Shown piece after piece: positions 23,924-36,451 of a stretch of 64,000 nucleotides of DNA. Origin of the DNA: Nelumbo lutea (taxonomy: Eukaryota > Streptophyta > Magnoliopsida > Proteales > Nelumbonaceae); assembly GCA_022828595.1 (NCBI GenBank), contig JAKGHH010000005.1, positions 53,873,655 to 53,937,654 on the forward strand, given 5' to 3'. Under the pieces are notes generated by a model. The model was not told the origin of the DNA and made no database searches. It was given only the letters and a program-made list of their open reading frames with translations. Both the position numbers and the translations under genes were made by a program. The stretch's first letter is position 1, and each line of letters opens with the position of its first letter.

Positions 23924-24901
23924 AAAATACTTGATGAGTGACAAGTTATGGGGCTTAGAACATGTCGGGAGGAACAAGGGTTCTCCTCGACATCTCTGAA
24001 AGCTCTGTATGCCTGTAAATTTGGTTTTGATGAGGTCCAAACCCAAATCTGTGGCATCTTACGGTGTCCAAGGTAGGCAGGCTGTTAATTGGTGAAGTTG
24101 GGTGGCAATTGAAGATGATTCTAGACCCAAATGAATCGTTTCTATCAGCGCAAATCATAGATATCGAAGTCCAATCCGTGATCTCTCAGGAATATTCCCT
24201 CAACTTTAGTTTTTCACTTTTGGTGGTAGGTTGAGTGGTAGGATGTTGTTTCTATTTGTTCTTTTCTTGTATTGGTTATGTTATAGGAAGGCTATGTGTT
24301 TGATTTGATAGAAAATAAGTGAGTAGGGAAAGTTCTTAATAAAGTTTGCGAAATTCTTTAAGAATTATTCTCAACTTTCTTAATAAAGTTTTCTTGTAAT
24401 GGAGGTTGGTGCAGGTTGAATGCAGTAAGAATATTAAGCATGCTAAACAGTGGTAAGATGTTTAACTGTTAAACACTTTTCACTCCATTTGATGGATCAA
24501 ATTATTAACTTGGCGTTGAGTTGCCTTACAATGAATGGTACGAATGATTTCCTAAGGATTTCACGATATTTATTACTAAAATAAATCACTCTCCTATTTT
24601 TTTTTTAGATGTTTGGCTTAACTGAATAAAAAATAAATAAATAAATAAAACAAAATGAATGATTGAGAAATACGTGATCGAGGTTCCGACGTTTGAGCCA
24701 AGTGAACCAACTCTATGTTCAGAAAATGACTTGAGATTTGAGACAAAAGGAAAGAATGTCATCTTCCTAGAACTATTACTCATTTTATGCAAAACTTGTT
24801 TTCCAAAGCCTTTATGCATCCAACCAAACATTATAAAATATCATTTTCTGTGAAAAATCATTTGCTTTCCTTCGTTTTATGTGCAACCAAATGACGCCTA
24901 A
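23924..24901. other. No gene recognised
   Basis: Short open frames only. An ATAAATAAATAAATAAAA simple stretch lies near 24630-24650. Confidence 0.35.
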
Positions 24902-25493
24902 GGGTCAGTTCGGTTACCTAGAATAGGTGTCTAGAATTGAAGTTCGAATCACCCATTCTGATTCCAACCATTTGTTTGGTAGGGAATGGGATTCCAATTT
25001 CCATTCTTGGTAAAATGGGATTCACATTCCAAAGTCTGTCAAGAAGTAAAGAACTCATGGAAAAAAAAAAAAAAAACAAATCCTAATATTAATAAAGTAA
25101 GAAAATATTAATAAACTATTAACAAAATTTTAGTAAAATAGTAATATAATAAAATATTGATAAATTAATAATACAAAACAAAGATATCATTTATTAAATA
25201 ATAATTACTAACAAATAAAATATTAATATGATATAACTAAAGTAATAATAAAATAATAATAATAATATATTAATACAATATTAATAAATTAATACTAAAT
25301 ACTAATAAAATGATAGTTATATATATTTATAAAATATTAATAAAATATTAAATAGATTATTACAAAATTAAATTTTTTTTATTGATTCCAATTCCAAATC
25401 CAAATAAACAAAAAAACAATATCTAAAATCCAATTCCAATTCCTGACTAAAGCAAAGGGGATTCTGCTTCCAATCTGTGAACCAAATGAACCC
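24902..25493. mobile_element. Tourist-like MITE, 592 bp
   Basis: The terminal repeats GGGTCAGTTCGGTTACC and, inverted, GGGTTCATTTGGTTCAC are flanked by TAA at 24899-24901 and 25494-25496. The outer arms (GATTCC/GGAATC motifs) surround a TAATAAAATATTAATAA-rich core. It is non-coding. Confidence 0.85.
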
Positions 25494-26114
25494 TAAATTT
25501 AGTTGCTTCTTTGTCAGAATTATTGTACTTTACCATTAGTGGAATATACTAAACAATGGAGCCTAGAATTCCCCAAAAGGCAGAATCATATTTAGTTCCA
25601 TTTACATCACTAGGAGTACCACTCAAGCTGGGTTAGGTTGGGTTGAGGCCGTCCCTAGAACAAAAGTGTTGAACCCCCAACACTAACCCTAAACCTGACC
25701 TGATCTAGCCTTGAACAGTTAACCCAATCTGGTTCTCAACCCTGAGTAACAAACTAAACAATCCAAAACAACCCAAGGTAGAACCATGTTGCATTTATTT
25801 AGGTTGGACTTGGATTCTTCACTTCCTTTTGCTTTTAAAAATGAGATTTCGATTATTTAATTCTATAAATTCTTTTAACCCTTCTAAATAATTTTCGCCC
25901 TCCCCCCCTCCCCCAAATGGGCTGTACAAAAGGGGTAGCACATTATCCATACCCTAAACAACCAAACCTAATTAACTTTAGGTTGATTTGATATTTCCTC
26001 AAAACCCTGACCCTGATTCCTGAACTGACCTTCAACCCAGCCCCTTTTTTTCTGGGTTTGTTTAAGACTAGTCCAGGCCAGGTTGCAGCACCATACACAA
26101 CTTTAATTTGCTAT
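25494..26114. other. No gene; GGGTTAGG/AACCCTAA-like motifs
   Basis: Contains scattered GGGTTAGGTTGGGTT and AACCCTAAACCTGACC phrases in both orientations, typical of decayed hAT-type MITE arms, but no terminal pair with a target duplication could be matched. Confidence 0.3.
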
Positions 26115-26233
26115 GGCTCAGTTTGGTAGGAGTAAAAATACAAATATGTACTGTGCAAATATATACAAAATAATACAAAATACAAGATTTTTCACTCTAT
26201 AAATTTGTATTTGTACTCCTTTCAAACAGAGCG
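26115..26233. mobile_element. 119-bp mini-MITE, copy 1
   Basis: Ends GGCTCAGTTTGGTAGGAGT and, inverted, CGCTCTGTTTGAAAGGAGT, both followed by A-rich ACAAATACAAAT-type sequence. The flanking trinucleotides TAT and TGT differ by one base. It has the same length as the copies at 61024 and 61640. Confidence 0.8.
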
Positions 26234-28233
26234 TGTAAATCGGGCAATTCCACCACGCACAAAATGCATTTAAAAGATTTTAACTGGTGAATTCTAAATA
26301 ATTCCTACAAAAAAAAATTGAAGTAAATCGGGCAATTCTCTCAATCATCTCCAGAGCGTGTAAAATAGCCAAGCAGATAAAGAAAAACCATTAGCAGAGA
26401 AATTTCCTTGAATATTTACTCCACAGTCTATGCCTTGTTCATCAGTTCATGGAGCAATTTCTGTGATTGGAAGATGACATTTGTTGAGAGCCACGGCAGT
26501 TTGTGAGTGATTTTTGTGCGATCCCACTTTAGCACACATTCATACTCTTGTCAACAGTTTTAATCAAATGGGATATAGGTAGATCCAAATTTGATTTATT
26601 TGTATTCGAATTTAAATAGAACTTATTTATTAGATTTATATTGAATTCAGATTGTAATCAGATACTTAACGGTATAAGTAGATTAAACTAAAAGAATTAT
26701 CAAATTATTATATATTATTAATAAAGTGAACTAAAAATGACTTTGATATTGTATTTCATAAATAAAATGTATTAAAAAATAATTTTATGAAACTTGGATC
26801 AATAACGATTTACTAAAAACATAAAATTTAAACTATATTTAGTACTAGCCGGGCCTCATTTGATGCATGGGTGTTGTTAAAAGAAATTGTGGCAGGAGCC
26901 TTAACATAATATCAATTGGCAAGTGGTGTGTTAACTTTTATTATTTAACTTAACTTTACTATTTTTATGATATTTTATTAATTTTATTACTCTTAAATGC
27001 AATGCACAAGCTTTGTTAAGTGACATTTAGAGAGGAGTTTAAGTCATTTCTAATTGGGCCAAGCTAAACCCTATCCATCTTAGCATTATTTTTGGGTGGG
27101 TTATGTATTGTGTAATAAATTAAAAAAAAAAACCCCAAAAAATCTAGAAGGGATTAGCAAGAGGGACAGTTGCTTTTTTATTAAGTTAAAATAAAAAATA
27201 TTTTTATCGATTTTAATTAAATTGTATTTTTATTAATTTGCATAAAAATGAACTAATAAAATAATTTTTGCTAAGTATGTTGATATCTTTTACTTTTTAG
27301 TTATATTAAATTTTATTAAATATTTAAGTTTTTATTTTTCATAAAATTAATTTTACTAATTTTAGAGTTAGTTAACAAAACAAACATGTTTAATTTATTT
27401 TAATTAATAAATTGATCGTGTAAAGTAAGTTATTGATTTTTAATTTTCCCTTATTTATTTTTTGTTACTTTTTCAGTTTTAATATTTTCTCAGTAAATAT
27501 TACTTTTAAAATATTAAAAATTTATATTATTTATAGTGAAATTTTTTCTTATTTTATCAGTTAATTAAAAAATTAAATTTCTACTTTTTTTTGTTATTTT
27601 ATGATTTTTTTAGAAAAATCCCTTATTTTATCAGTTTTCCTATTAATTAACAAATTTGTTAATAATTTTTTTTCTGTTATATTTCCTTAATTTTATGATT
27701 TTTTTTTATATTTTCTAATTCATGAAATTATCTTTAGTGAAGATTTCTCTTATTTACTCTTTTTATTTTCATGATTTCATAACCGGTTTAACCAATCAAA
27801 CTAGATTGGTCCAGCTCACTAGCTCAGTATGAATTGGTAATTGGAGCTAGCAAGTTGGACAATTTTTAGGTATATTTAAATAGCTAGATCCATGAACTTT
27901 TTCTTCTTGATGTATAAAGATTTTTGGGCCATTCGTTCATTTATTCTTCTGCTATCTTTTCCTCCTAGAAAACTATGAGCAAAGTTGTGGAATAACTTAA
28001 TCCATTTGATCTACCACTTAATTCTTCTAAACAGAGTTATAAGACAAGGGATACAATTCATGTTCACATAAAGTATTTTTAGAAAATTGGTAGTAAATTT
28101 TTTACATAATTTATAAAAAAAATAGTTATTTTTTAACAGAAATTTTTGAAAATACAACAGAAAAATATTTTATTCAAAATTTAATTAATAGTGAAATTAA
28201 TGTTTTAACGAAACATGATAACTAATTAATTTT
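26234..28233. other. Very AT-rich gene-free stretch
   Basis: Two kilobases dominated by poly-A/T-rich words. No coding pattern or bordered repeat was recognised. Confidence 0.45.
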
Positions 28234-28664
28234 GATCCTAGGGTTTTGGAAATTTGGGGGAATTCAAGGGTAATTTAGAAATTAATATTAAACTTAGGGT
28301 TATTTTAATAATTTACCATTAGGTTCAGGGAATTATATGCGAACCATGTTCCCAACTCGTTCCCAACTTTAGGTAAAGATATTTTCCCCATCCTTATTTA
28401 AGATTGGGGAAAATCTGCCCCATTTAGGTGGGGTGAGAACCTAGTTTTATGGGAAAAATTGTCATTTGTAATTTTTCTCGATCTTAAACAAGGATGGGGA
28501 GAGGATGAGAACAACTTTTTTTGCCCCAAATTGGGTATGGGGTTGGCATATAATTCCACAAACCTACTTAAAACTTGGTGGTAAATTATTAAATTACACC
28601 TAGGTTTATTGTTAATTTCTAAAATATCTTTATGTTTCCCAAAAATTCCCAAAACCTTAGGATC
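28234..28664. repeat. Long imperfect inverted repeat (foldback element), 431 bp
   Basis: The left arm (about 28234-28425) and the right arm (about 28470-28664) are imperfect reverse complements. Matched phrases include GATCCTAGGGTTTTGG with GATCCTAAGGTTTTGGG, TTTAGAAATTAA, TTTAATAATTTACCA and GGAATTATATGC. Target duplications were not identified. It is non-coding. Confidence 0.75.
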
Positions 28665-29366
28665 TCATAATCTCATTTCTAAAATACCCCAAAACTCCCA
28701 TTATTTTCATTTTTCAAATACCTCAAAATTCTCTTGATTCCATTACTAAAATATCCCTTAATTTGATGTATTTTTAGGTGATTGTCTTGGGGCAAGGAAA
28801 ATTTAGGGGTTTTTCTGTTTGTGCCCTAACCCGAACCCACCCCGCCATTGGGGATGGGGTAGGGGATTTTGTCTATGGGGTGGAGACGGGGAGGGGGTGC
28901 CCTACCCTGAAATTGTCTTGTTGTCATTCCTAATCAATCAAAATATGTTCAAATTGGTAACTAAAAATTTATATTTTCTTTACCCATATTCTTGATACAG
29001 TATTTGCTAGAGTTCAACATCAATACAAATGGTGATGTGTGGGGCCCAAAACATCTGAGTAAGAGATAGATTTTATAATGACAATATTAATATATTATTT
29101 ATTATTATAATAAGATTTTTAATTATTTAGTAATTTTTATTACTTTACTTTTATTATTTGTCTTATTATATTATCTATTTTTTTCTGTTATTAGTATGGA
29201 TAAATAAAGGGCCTGAACTTTCAAGTGCAACATTTTAGTACATTGAACTTTTAGAAATATACACTTTACTCCAACTCTATTAAAACTAACGTTATAGTGA
29301 ATGTAAAATTACAAAAATGACCATATTCAGATTTTCTTTTTTTTTTCTCACTATTTTCGTTGTTCC
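28665..29366. other. No gene; G/C-homopolymer-rich patch
   Basis: 28800-28915 has clustered GGGGATGGGGTAGGG and complementary CCCC words. The rest is AT-rich. No exon or bordered element. Confidence 0.35.
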
Positions 29367-29560
29367 TAGGGGTGGCCATGAGCCGAGCTCGAATAGCTAT
29401 ATATATATAAAATAGTAATAATAATAATAAAGTTATAAAAAATAATATATATAATTTTTTATTTTTATAAAACATTTTTTCTCAAGTTGAGCTCGAGTTG
29501 TGCTGAGCTCGAGCTTACGAGTTTTTGACTCGAGCTGAGCTCGAGCTCGAGTCTTATACT
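29367..29560. mobile_element. Truncated hAT-type MITE (GAGCTCGAGC-rich)
   Basis: It begins TAGGGGTGGCCATGAGCCGA with a GAGCTCGA arm, passes through an AT-rich core, and re-enters an inverted arm rich in GAGCTCGAGC. It ends before any CCACCCCTA terminus. The right end is probably replaced by the 5' end of LINE A. Confidence 0.55.
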
Positions 29561-29642
29561 ACCTTGGCGAGAGAAGTGATCAAATCTCACGAACTGTGTA
29601 TGCGTTTTTTCCTTGGACTGAAAAGAGAAGAGGAGTAAGTAA

Positions 29643-31378
29643 TGGAGAGCTTGGAAGTTGGATCGATGGAGAATCAACCAAGAATACTAATCAAAAACCC
29701 AAAAGAGAAATGTGGACTCTATGCCAAGGTAATATCTAACAAACCTCTAAATGTCTTAGGAGTTTTAGAATAGATTAAGAGTATGTGATGGTGGGAGAAA
29801 TGCTGATCGAAAGAGCTACTAAAAATCTACTAAGAATCTATTTTACCAGAGAAAAAGATAGGAAGCATGTGCAGAGGGATGAACCGTGGATGGTGAAGGA
29901 GTACCCACTCATCTTGAAAGAATATCTAGATGTGGTATTACCCTCAGAAGTGGAGAAGAATATGATGGATGTTTGGGTGAGAATCTTGAATATTCCAATG
30001 GGATATAGAACAAAAGAAACTAGAGCTATCCTAGCACAACCTGCAGGGGAAGTTCTAGAGGTGAACTCTAAGGAAGACAGAAGAAAGAAGAAGAAGGAAG
30101 AATGGAATAGGGGCTTAAGGGTGAGAGTAAGGATCGACATTAGAAAGCCTCTAACACTAGGAGCAAAAGGAACTCTAGAGGATGGAAAAGAAAGCTGGTT
30201 CCCATTTTCAGTATGAGAACCTGTCGATTTTCTACTACAAGTGTGGGATACTTGGGCATTAGGAAAGAACATGCAAGGAGGACACAAACAATAGCAAATT
30301 ATTGGAGAAACTAACTGAAAGAATGAAAGAACAAAGTTTGGACGTGTCCAAAGATCTGAATGGATATGGGCCATGGTTGAGAGCTGGAGTTGGGAAGGGA
30401 ATGATTGATTTTTGAATACTGATAAAAAGAAAAATGAATAGGGGAGGAATAGATCAGAAGCTCAGATTCAGAAAGAAGCTTACAGGAGAAGAGGAAGAAC
30501 TGTGATGAATCTAAGAGAATGATCATTTGAAACCAGACCGGAAGGAGTGGACGAAGCAAGAAAAGAAGGTACGGAGGATGGAGAAGAAGGAGAACATAAA
30601 AAACTCACCAGGTTTCTGATGAGAAGAAAACTCTTCCCTAAAGAGCGTAGCGTAGAAGCTAGATTGGAAATCAAGGAAGAAACATACCAGAGCTTCAATG
30701 TTGTTTTGTCTCTAGTGAGGTTTTTCTGGCAAAGCAACTTGAACAGAGATGAGGAGGTGTGGATGAGAAGCAATCCCAGTCCCTACCGCACAAGTCTTAC
30801 CTTTCCTAGCTATCTAGACAAGAAAGACAAGATCAAACTGAGCCCAGAGCCTTTCAAAAGAGGTAAGTCGTGCCTCACACTCCAAGCTTTACCTAATCTA
30901 ACAGGTGAGAGAGAGGGTACCGAAAATTAGAAAGGAAAATAGGTTGCCAAAGACAGGAAGTCAATAAAAGAAGAGCTGGAGGTGTTCTCAGAAGTAAATG
31001 CTCTTAATGAAGAAGAGATAGGTGCTGACAGTTGAACTGATTTAGGGAAAAAGGGGAGTGATGAAGAATCCAATATGGGTTGGAAGCCTGACCCAAATAA
31101 AAGGCACTCAAACCTGAAATCAAACTCGGATCTGGACTCAAATTTGGACCCAAACCCAGAATCCAACCTAGACTCTCTCCTGGACCCAAACCTGGACTCC
31201 CTTCTAGACTCAAACCTGGACTCCTTTTTGGACCCAACCCTGGATCCCTATCTAGACCAAACGGATGCACATGAAAGAATAAAACCATTGATTGACGAGT
31301 TCAATAGAGAAAAAAGAGGAAGAACACTGAATCAGGAGGGAGAAGCAACAGAACAATCCAAGCGAAGGAAGAGAAACT
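29643..31378 (+). pseudogene. LINE A ORF1 (nucleic-acid-binding gag-like protein), broken
   Basis: The start MESLEVGSMENQPRILIKNP is followed after a stop and frame change by a DUF4283-like domain (about 29800-30070) with the DEPWMVKEYPLILK and VWVRILNIPMGY motifs. A CCHC knuckle follows at about 30225-30270, reading FYYKCGILGH, with tyrosine at the expected first cysteine and a stop after the histidine. Charged linker follows, then a D-L-D/S-N-L repeat array at 31120-31250 and a stop at 31378. ORF1 proteins of this family coat LINE RNA; this copy cannot make the full protein. Confidence 0.85.
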
Positions 31379-32056
31379 AGGAGAACGAGGATCAAGGACT
31401 AGAATGTATAGAAAGGGATGTTCTTAGTTTTTTCAAGTGCAACATCGAGCAACAAATTCCAACCACATCTAGCTGGATCTTGTAGGCGAACTATGAATAG
31501 GAACTTCAAACTCATGATTTTAAACCTGCTTTACTTCATGGTTTCTCTGTTGAGGTAGCAATAGATAGTTATAAAAGTACCAATTTTTTTCCAAACTCAA
31601 TAGAATACATATTTAGCTCCATGACGTATGAATGGATTCACAAAAGGAAAAAGAAAGGGAGGAAAAAAAATAAGACAAAAACAAACAGGGAAGAATGAAG
31701 GGTGCTCAAAGCAAAAAAACACACTAAGAAATAAATGTTTAAGTACAGAGATAAAAGACATTGTAAGAAAGAGCTTGCTATGGAGAGTAATTTTTAACAA
31801 TCAATCCAAACTCCAAGAAAATGAACAAAAATGCAAAATCAATAGATATGGGTGTAGGGGGAAAAGAAATGGAGATGCCAAAGACTTATGGTTACTCACC
31901 TTCTACAGGAAAAAAACGGCAAACCCAAATTATGGAGGCAAAAATTTTAAATAAATCAAAAAAATAAAAGAACACCAAAATCACATAGATTTTGATGGAT
32001 CAAAGATGTAGAAATTGTTGGGCTTGTGGGAGTTGACCCAATTCAACTCCCACTAT

Positions 32057-35000
32057 GGAAATGAAAGCTCTCTGCTGGAACTGTCAAGGAGTGGGATCCC
32101 CTTTGATAGTTCGTTGAACAAAAGAGGCCTAGAGGAAAAGTAAAGCCCAAATTATCTTTCTAAGTGAAGCTAAGTGTAATCTCTTAGGGTGTAGGAAAAT
32201 TTTCAAGTGATAGAAGGACTAGAATTGCTAGGGTGTAGATGTTAGGGGTTTAGTAGGAGGTCTAACCCCTTTTTTGGGATGAAAGTTTGACCATTCAAGT
32301 TTTAGCAGTAGATAAAAATCTAATTCACACCAACATAATAGAAGCAAGTAATAATAAAGAATGGAACTCCACTTTTGTTTATGGAGAACCAGAAAAAAAG
32401 CAAAAGAATGCAGTTCATTCAAAAGTTAAATTACTCAGCGGATAAAACTGTAGGATCTTGGTGCTGCATTGGTTACTTTAACTTGCTCTTTAACTTCGAT
32501 GAAAAACAGGGGGGAAAGTAATAAAAATGGGGGAAATTAGGAGAAATAGTACTTTCATGCATAACTGGGACTTGGAAGAAATCTAGAGCTCGGGCCTAAA
32601 ATATACATTGAACAACAAAAGGGACAAGGGAGCCAATGTTAAAGAAAAGCTTCACAAGGATCTATGTAATATAGAGTGGAGAGAAAATTTCCCTGATGCA
32701 AAAATCATAGTCCTCTCAAATCAAGGACCATACCATCTTCCAATCTACCTGGACACAAACCCAATCATTTTTTAAATTAGGAAAACATTCAAATTTGAAG
32801 AAATGTGGCTTACCCATAAAAATTGCGAAGAGGTTATTATAAAAGCCTAGACTGAGAAACATGATGACCATTCAGATTTCATTGTCCCAAAAAAATGTAA
32901 AAATTTAAACAGAATCTTAAAAAAGTGGAATCAAAAGAATTCGGGAAAGTTCAGTTGTGCATTGAAAATCTCAAAGGGGAGCTCAATTTAGAGAGGAGAA
33001 AAAAGGGTCCAATTATGATCAAGAAAAGGTAAAACAAATTGAAAAACAATTAGATGAGTGGATAAGAAGGGAAGATATCATGTGGGCACACAAAGCAAGG
33101 GTTAATTGGATTAAATTTAGGGATAGCAATATAAGGTTTTTCCATAATCAAACAATAAGGAGAGCAAAAAATAGAATTTTGAAGCTGAAAAATGAAATGG
33201 GAGAATGGATAGAGGGACAAGAAAATATCTAAAATATTGTGGATTATCATTTCCAAAAAATTTATTCAACTTCTTGTCCTATAGATATGGAAATAGCTCT
33301 ACAAGGCATACAATCAATTATAAATGAAGCAATCAATGAAAATCTAGAAAAGGATGTCACTAAAGAGGAGATTAAGGAAGCCTTGTTCCAAATGGCTCCT
33401 AGAAAAGCTCCAGGACCAGATGGTTTCCCCAATCTCTTTTTTCAATTCTTTTGGGAGATAGTAAAGGAAGATGTAGTAAGGGATGTGAAATATTTCTTTA
33501 ACTCGGGAGAGATAAACAACAGTCTCAATTCAACCTTCATAGCCCTAATCCCAAAAATAAAAAATCCAGAAAATGCATCCCAATTTAGGCCAATTAGTCT
33601 TTGTAATTCTATGCACAAGATAATTGCAAAAATTTTAGTAAACAGAATGAAACCAATTTTAAATGATATCATTTCAGAAAACCAAAGTGCCTTTATCCCG
33701 GGGAGAGTCATTTCTGACAACATCTTAATTGCTTATAAAGTAATGCACTATATAATTCATACAAAAGAAAAAAATGCTTCATGAAAATTAAGTTGGACAT
33801 GAACAAAGCCTATGATAGAGTTGAATAGGATTTCCTGAAGTTAACTATGCAGAAAATGGGCTTTGGTAACAAGATTATTTCATAGATCATGAAGTGTGTA
33901 ATACTAGGAGCAGAAAATGGGCTTTGGTAACAAATTTGGGACTGCAATTCCCAAATCTAAAATTTGATAACAAGCAAGGAAGGAAGTCCTCCTGAAGTCA
34001 GTCCTGACTGCAACCCAAAAAGCATTTGTAATTCTCTAACAAAAATCCAAAAATCTTTCTAGTGGGGAGATCAAGAGGGAAAGAAAAAAATAAGATGGGT
34101 AAATTGGAAATAGATCTGCAAAAACAAAAAAAATGGGGGGCTAGACTTCAGAGATCTCAGAGCTTTTAATCTTGCTTTGCTTTCCAAATTAGCATGGAGG
34201 CTTATTTTTTATACTACAAGTTTATAGGCAAGAATTTTGAAAGAAAAATATTAACCGGACCACCCCTTCATTCATGCAAAGCTAAGAAGCCAGCCTTCAT
34301 GGGGGTGGAGGAGTGTCCTAGAAGGAAGAAAAATTCTAGGAAAAGGAATCTGTTGGAGAGTGTGGATAGTAGAACTAGTATCAAAGTCTGGGAGGATCCC
34401 TGGATACCAGACATAAGTGGGTTCAAACTAATAGGACCAAGGCAACAAAATAGTGAAAACCTCTGGGTGTCTGATCTAATAAACCAAGACAGTAGAAGAT
34501 GGAATGTTGAATTGATAAATTCCATTATGCCTTCTACCTTTGCCCAAAAAACCTTAAGACATTGAGATTCCATTAAACCCCTGAGATGACAAATTAATTT
34601 GGATAAGTAGTAAAAATGGAAATTCTCAGTCTGATCAGCTTACTATCTAGCAAATCAAATGCAAGAAGAAAATTTAGAGATTTCTATAGAGTCCATGCAA
34701 AATAAAAAATTCTGAAATCGTATGTGGAGACTCCCAATAGAACCAAGAATCAAACAATTCTCATGGAGATGTTGCTTAAATGCTCTAGCAGTTAAAGAAA
34801 ATCTTGTTAGAAGAGGTTTAGGAGATTCCAATATTTGTAAAAGATGTGGAAAAGAACCTGAATCCATTCTTCATTCTTTGCTCATGTGTGATAAATCCAT
34901 ATGCATTTGGATGGGTTTAGGAGTTGGTATCAACCCAAGCTATGGTCAAGCCTTCCCAAATTTCAAAGATTGGCTAATGCATATCTTCCTTCAATTAGGA

Positions 35001-35700
35001 AAAAACCAACTAGAAAAACTAGCAGATATTGCTCTAACTTTATGGAACATATGGAAATACAAAAATTTGTTTTATTTTGAAAATGAAAATTCAAATCCCT
35101 TTGTAGTTATCTCTCACATTTGTAGGTCAATAGTGGAGAGATATCATTTCTGTCGGCAGAGAGTAGGAGGCTCTTCCAAGACTGGTCAAGGAAAAAAGAA
35201 TTATTTTTTGATTCCACCAGATCAGGGGTTTATGAAAATTAATGTTGATGGTGGTTTTTTGGGGTCATCTAGACAGGCTTCTTTTGGTTTCATCCTAAGG
35301 GATCATTTGGGTTGCTGTTGAGGGTCGGCTTATGGGCCATCTAAAGCTTCATCACCTCTAATTTTAGAAGCTAAAGCTCTCTTAGAAGTAGTTATTTTTG
35401 CAGATAAGTTAAACAAATTTGATCTTTGTATTGAATCGGACTATGGATATTTAGTAAATTTGCTAAATGATCCCGAAGATTGTGAGGGGACCCGGATATC
35501 CTCTTTAGTTGTAAGGACATTAAAGAAATTATAACAAGAAGAAATTTCAAAGTTCAATTCTGCCTGAGGGAAGCAAACCAAGCAACTTATTTTGCAGCCA
35601 AGTGTGGTTTCTCTAGATGTTTTGTTTCTAGTTGTGCAAGTCCTTTTTGTCTTTCAAATGTTGTTAATTTGGATTTAAGTTTTTGTGGTCGTTTGAAGTA
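32057..35700 (+). pseudogene. LINE A ORF2 (endonuclease, reverse transcriptase, RNase H), broken
   Basis: The start MEMKALCWNCQGVGSPL is the canonical beginning of a plant L1 apurinic endonuclease. RT is clear at 33330-33830 (RKAPGPDGFP, FIALIPKIKNP, FRPISLCN, ENQSAFIPGR, LDMNKAYDRVE). After GFGNK (33864) the frame is lost, and about 34020 onward matches sequence downstream of the catalytic RT core, so the YxDD region is deleted. A zf-RVT segment (ICKRCGKEPESILHSLLMC) lies at about 34820-34890 and RNase H starts with MKINVDGGF at about 35235. In-frame stops occur throughout. It cannot transpose autonomously. Confidence 0.88.
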
Positions 35701-36004
35701 GTTGTGTTCCTAAGTAGTTTGGTTGTTTTTCTTTTCTGTTTGTTTAGATTTCTTTGTCTGTCATAGATGTATCTCTCTTTCAGGCTCATAAGTGTTACTA
35801 TCTTCAAAGTACAAAGTACCTATTTGTAATTTATCCTATTATTATTTAATATTTTTTACTCATTCTTTCAATATTTAAGTTTTAATTTAAATTGTTTTAA
35901 AAAATGTTTTAATTTAAGCATTAATATTTTAATAATTAGATTTTATGGATTGGATAAGGGTGGATTCATATTCAAATCACCCTTAAATGGGATTGATCTG
36001 ATAC

Positions 36005-36319
36005 TGATGTAGCGCGATCCGGTCACTCCTAGCTGGTACTCACGTGACACCTGGATGGTACCTGAGATGAAGAAGAAGAAGAATCCCCGGGGAGTTTACC
36101 CGATGGGGATACTCCGATGCTTAAGTTAGTACTCTGTAGGAGAAGCAAAAAGGAGACGAAGGCTAAGAGTGCAGATAGCGCGTTCTCACTATACTCGAGA
36201 GATTAGAGGTCTCAAGAAGAAGTTTTTCTTCTGCCCTGAGGGCTTTTATAGGGGCACTCATGTTAGGTCAGGCATAACCACCACTGGGCTCCTGCCACAG
36301 CCGTTACCTGCCAGGGCTG
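36005..36319 (-). repeat. Partial Tat LTR (LTR-A), 3' portion
   Basis: Reads like LTR-B (38725) from the terminal CATCA end through the - strand TATA box (CTATAAAAGCC, about 36243-36253), then leaves homology after CCAGGGCTG at 36319. The U3 portion is deleted. The - strand carries ACTAACTTAAGCATCGGAG, a motif I associate with Tat LTRs. Confidence 0.85.
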
Positions 36320-36451
36320 GTTCAGAAAAAGTTCTTCGGGCTCAACCTCGACGGCCTCACTATGAAGGGTCTGTTTCCTGATATGGCGGACCAAGCAGAA
36401 GAAGAGGAGCCCGACTCCCCAGAGGATGAGGATGAGGAAGCCGATCCCTGA
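36320..36451 (+). pseudogene. C-terminal relic of a Tat antisense ORF (aORF)
   Basis: A + strand frame, antisense to pol, reads LNLDGLTMKGLFPDMADQ, then an acidic tail EEEEPDSPEDEDEEADP and a TGA at 36449. Position (between pol and 3' LTR), orientation and acidic end fit the extra antisense ORF described in Tat gypsy elements (Pfam family Transposase_28, 'putative gypsy type transposon'). The N-terminal part was lost with the LTR-A deletion. The assignment rests on position and memory of the family. Confidence 0.5.

Larger units (their letters stand above)
29600..35830 (+). mobile_element. L1-type LINE (LINE A), degraded, with internal deletion
   Basis: Order on the + strand: short 5' region; ORF1 (29643-31378); ORF2 with endonuclease, reverse transcriptase, zf-RVT and RNase H pieces (32057-35700); AT-rich 3' region. 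Many stops and shifts occur, and the second half of the RT domain is missing. No poly(A) tail or target-site duplication could be assigned, so both ends are approximate. The tail recurs at 38312-38724. Confidence 0.9.

Noticed and set aside
29367..29560. Palindromic GAGCTCGAGC cluster as a regulatory site
   Set aside because: The motif repeats arise from the inverted arms of a truncated hAT-type MITE.
29838..31288. Several 80-178 codon frames on the - strand
   Set aside because: They are antisense shadows of the LINE A ORF1 coding sequence.
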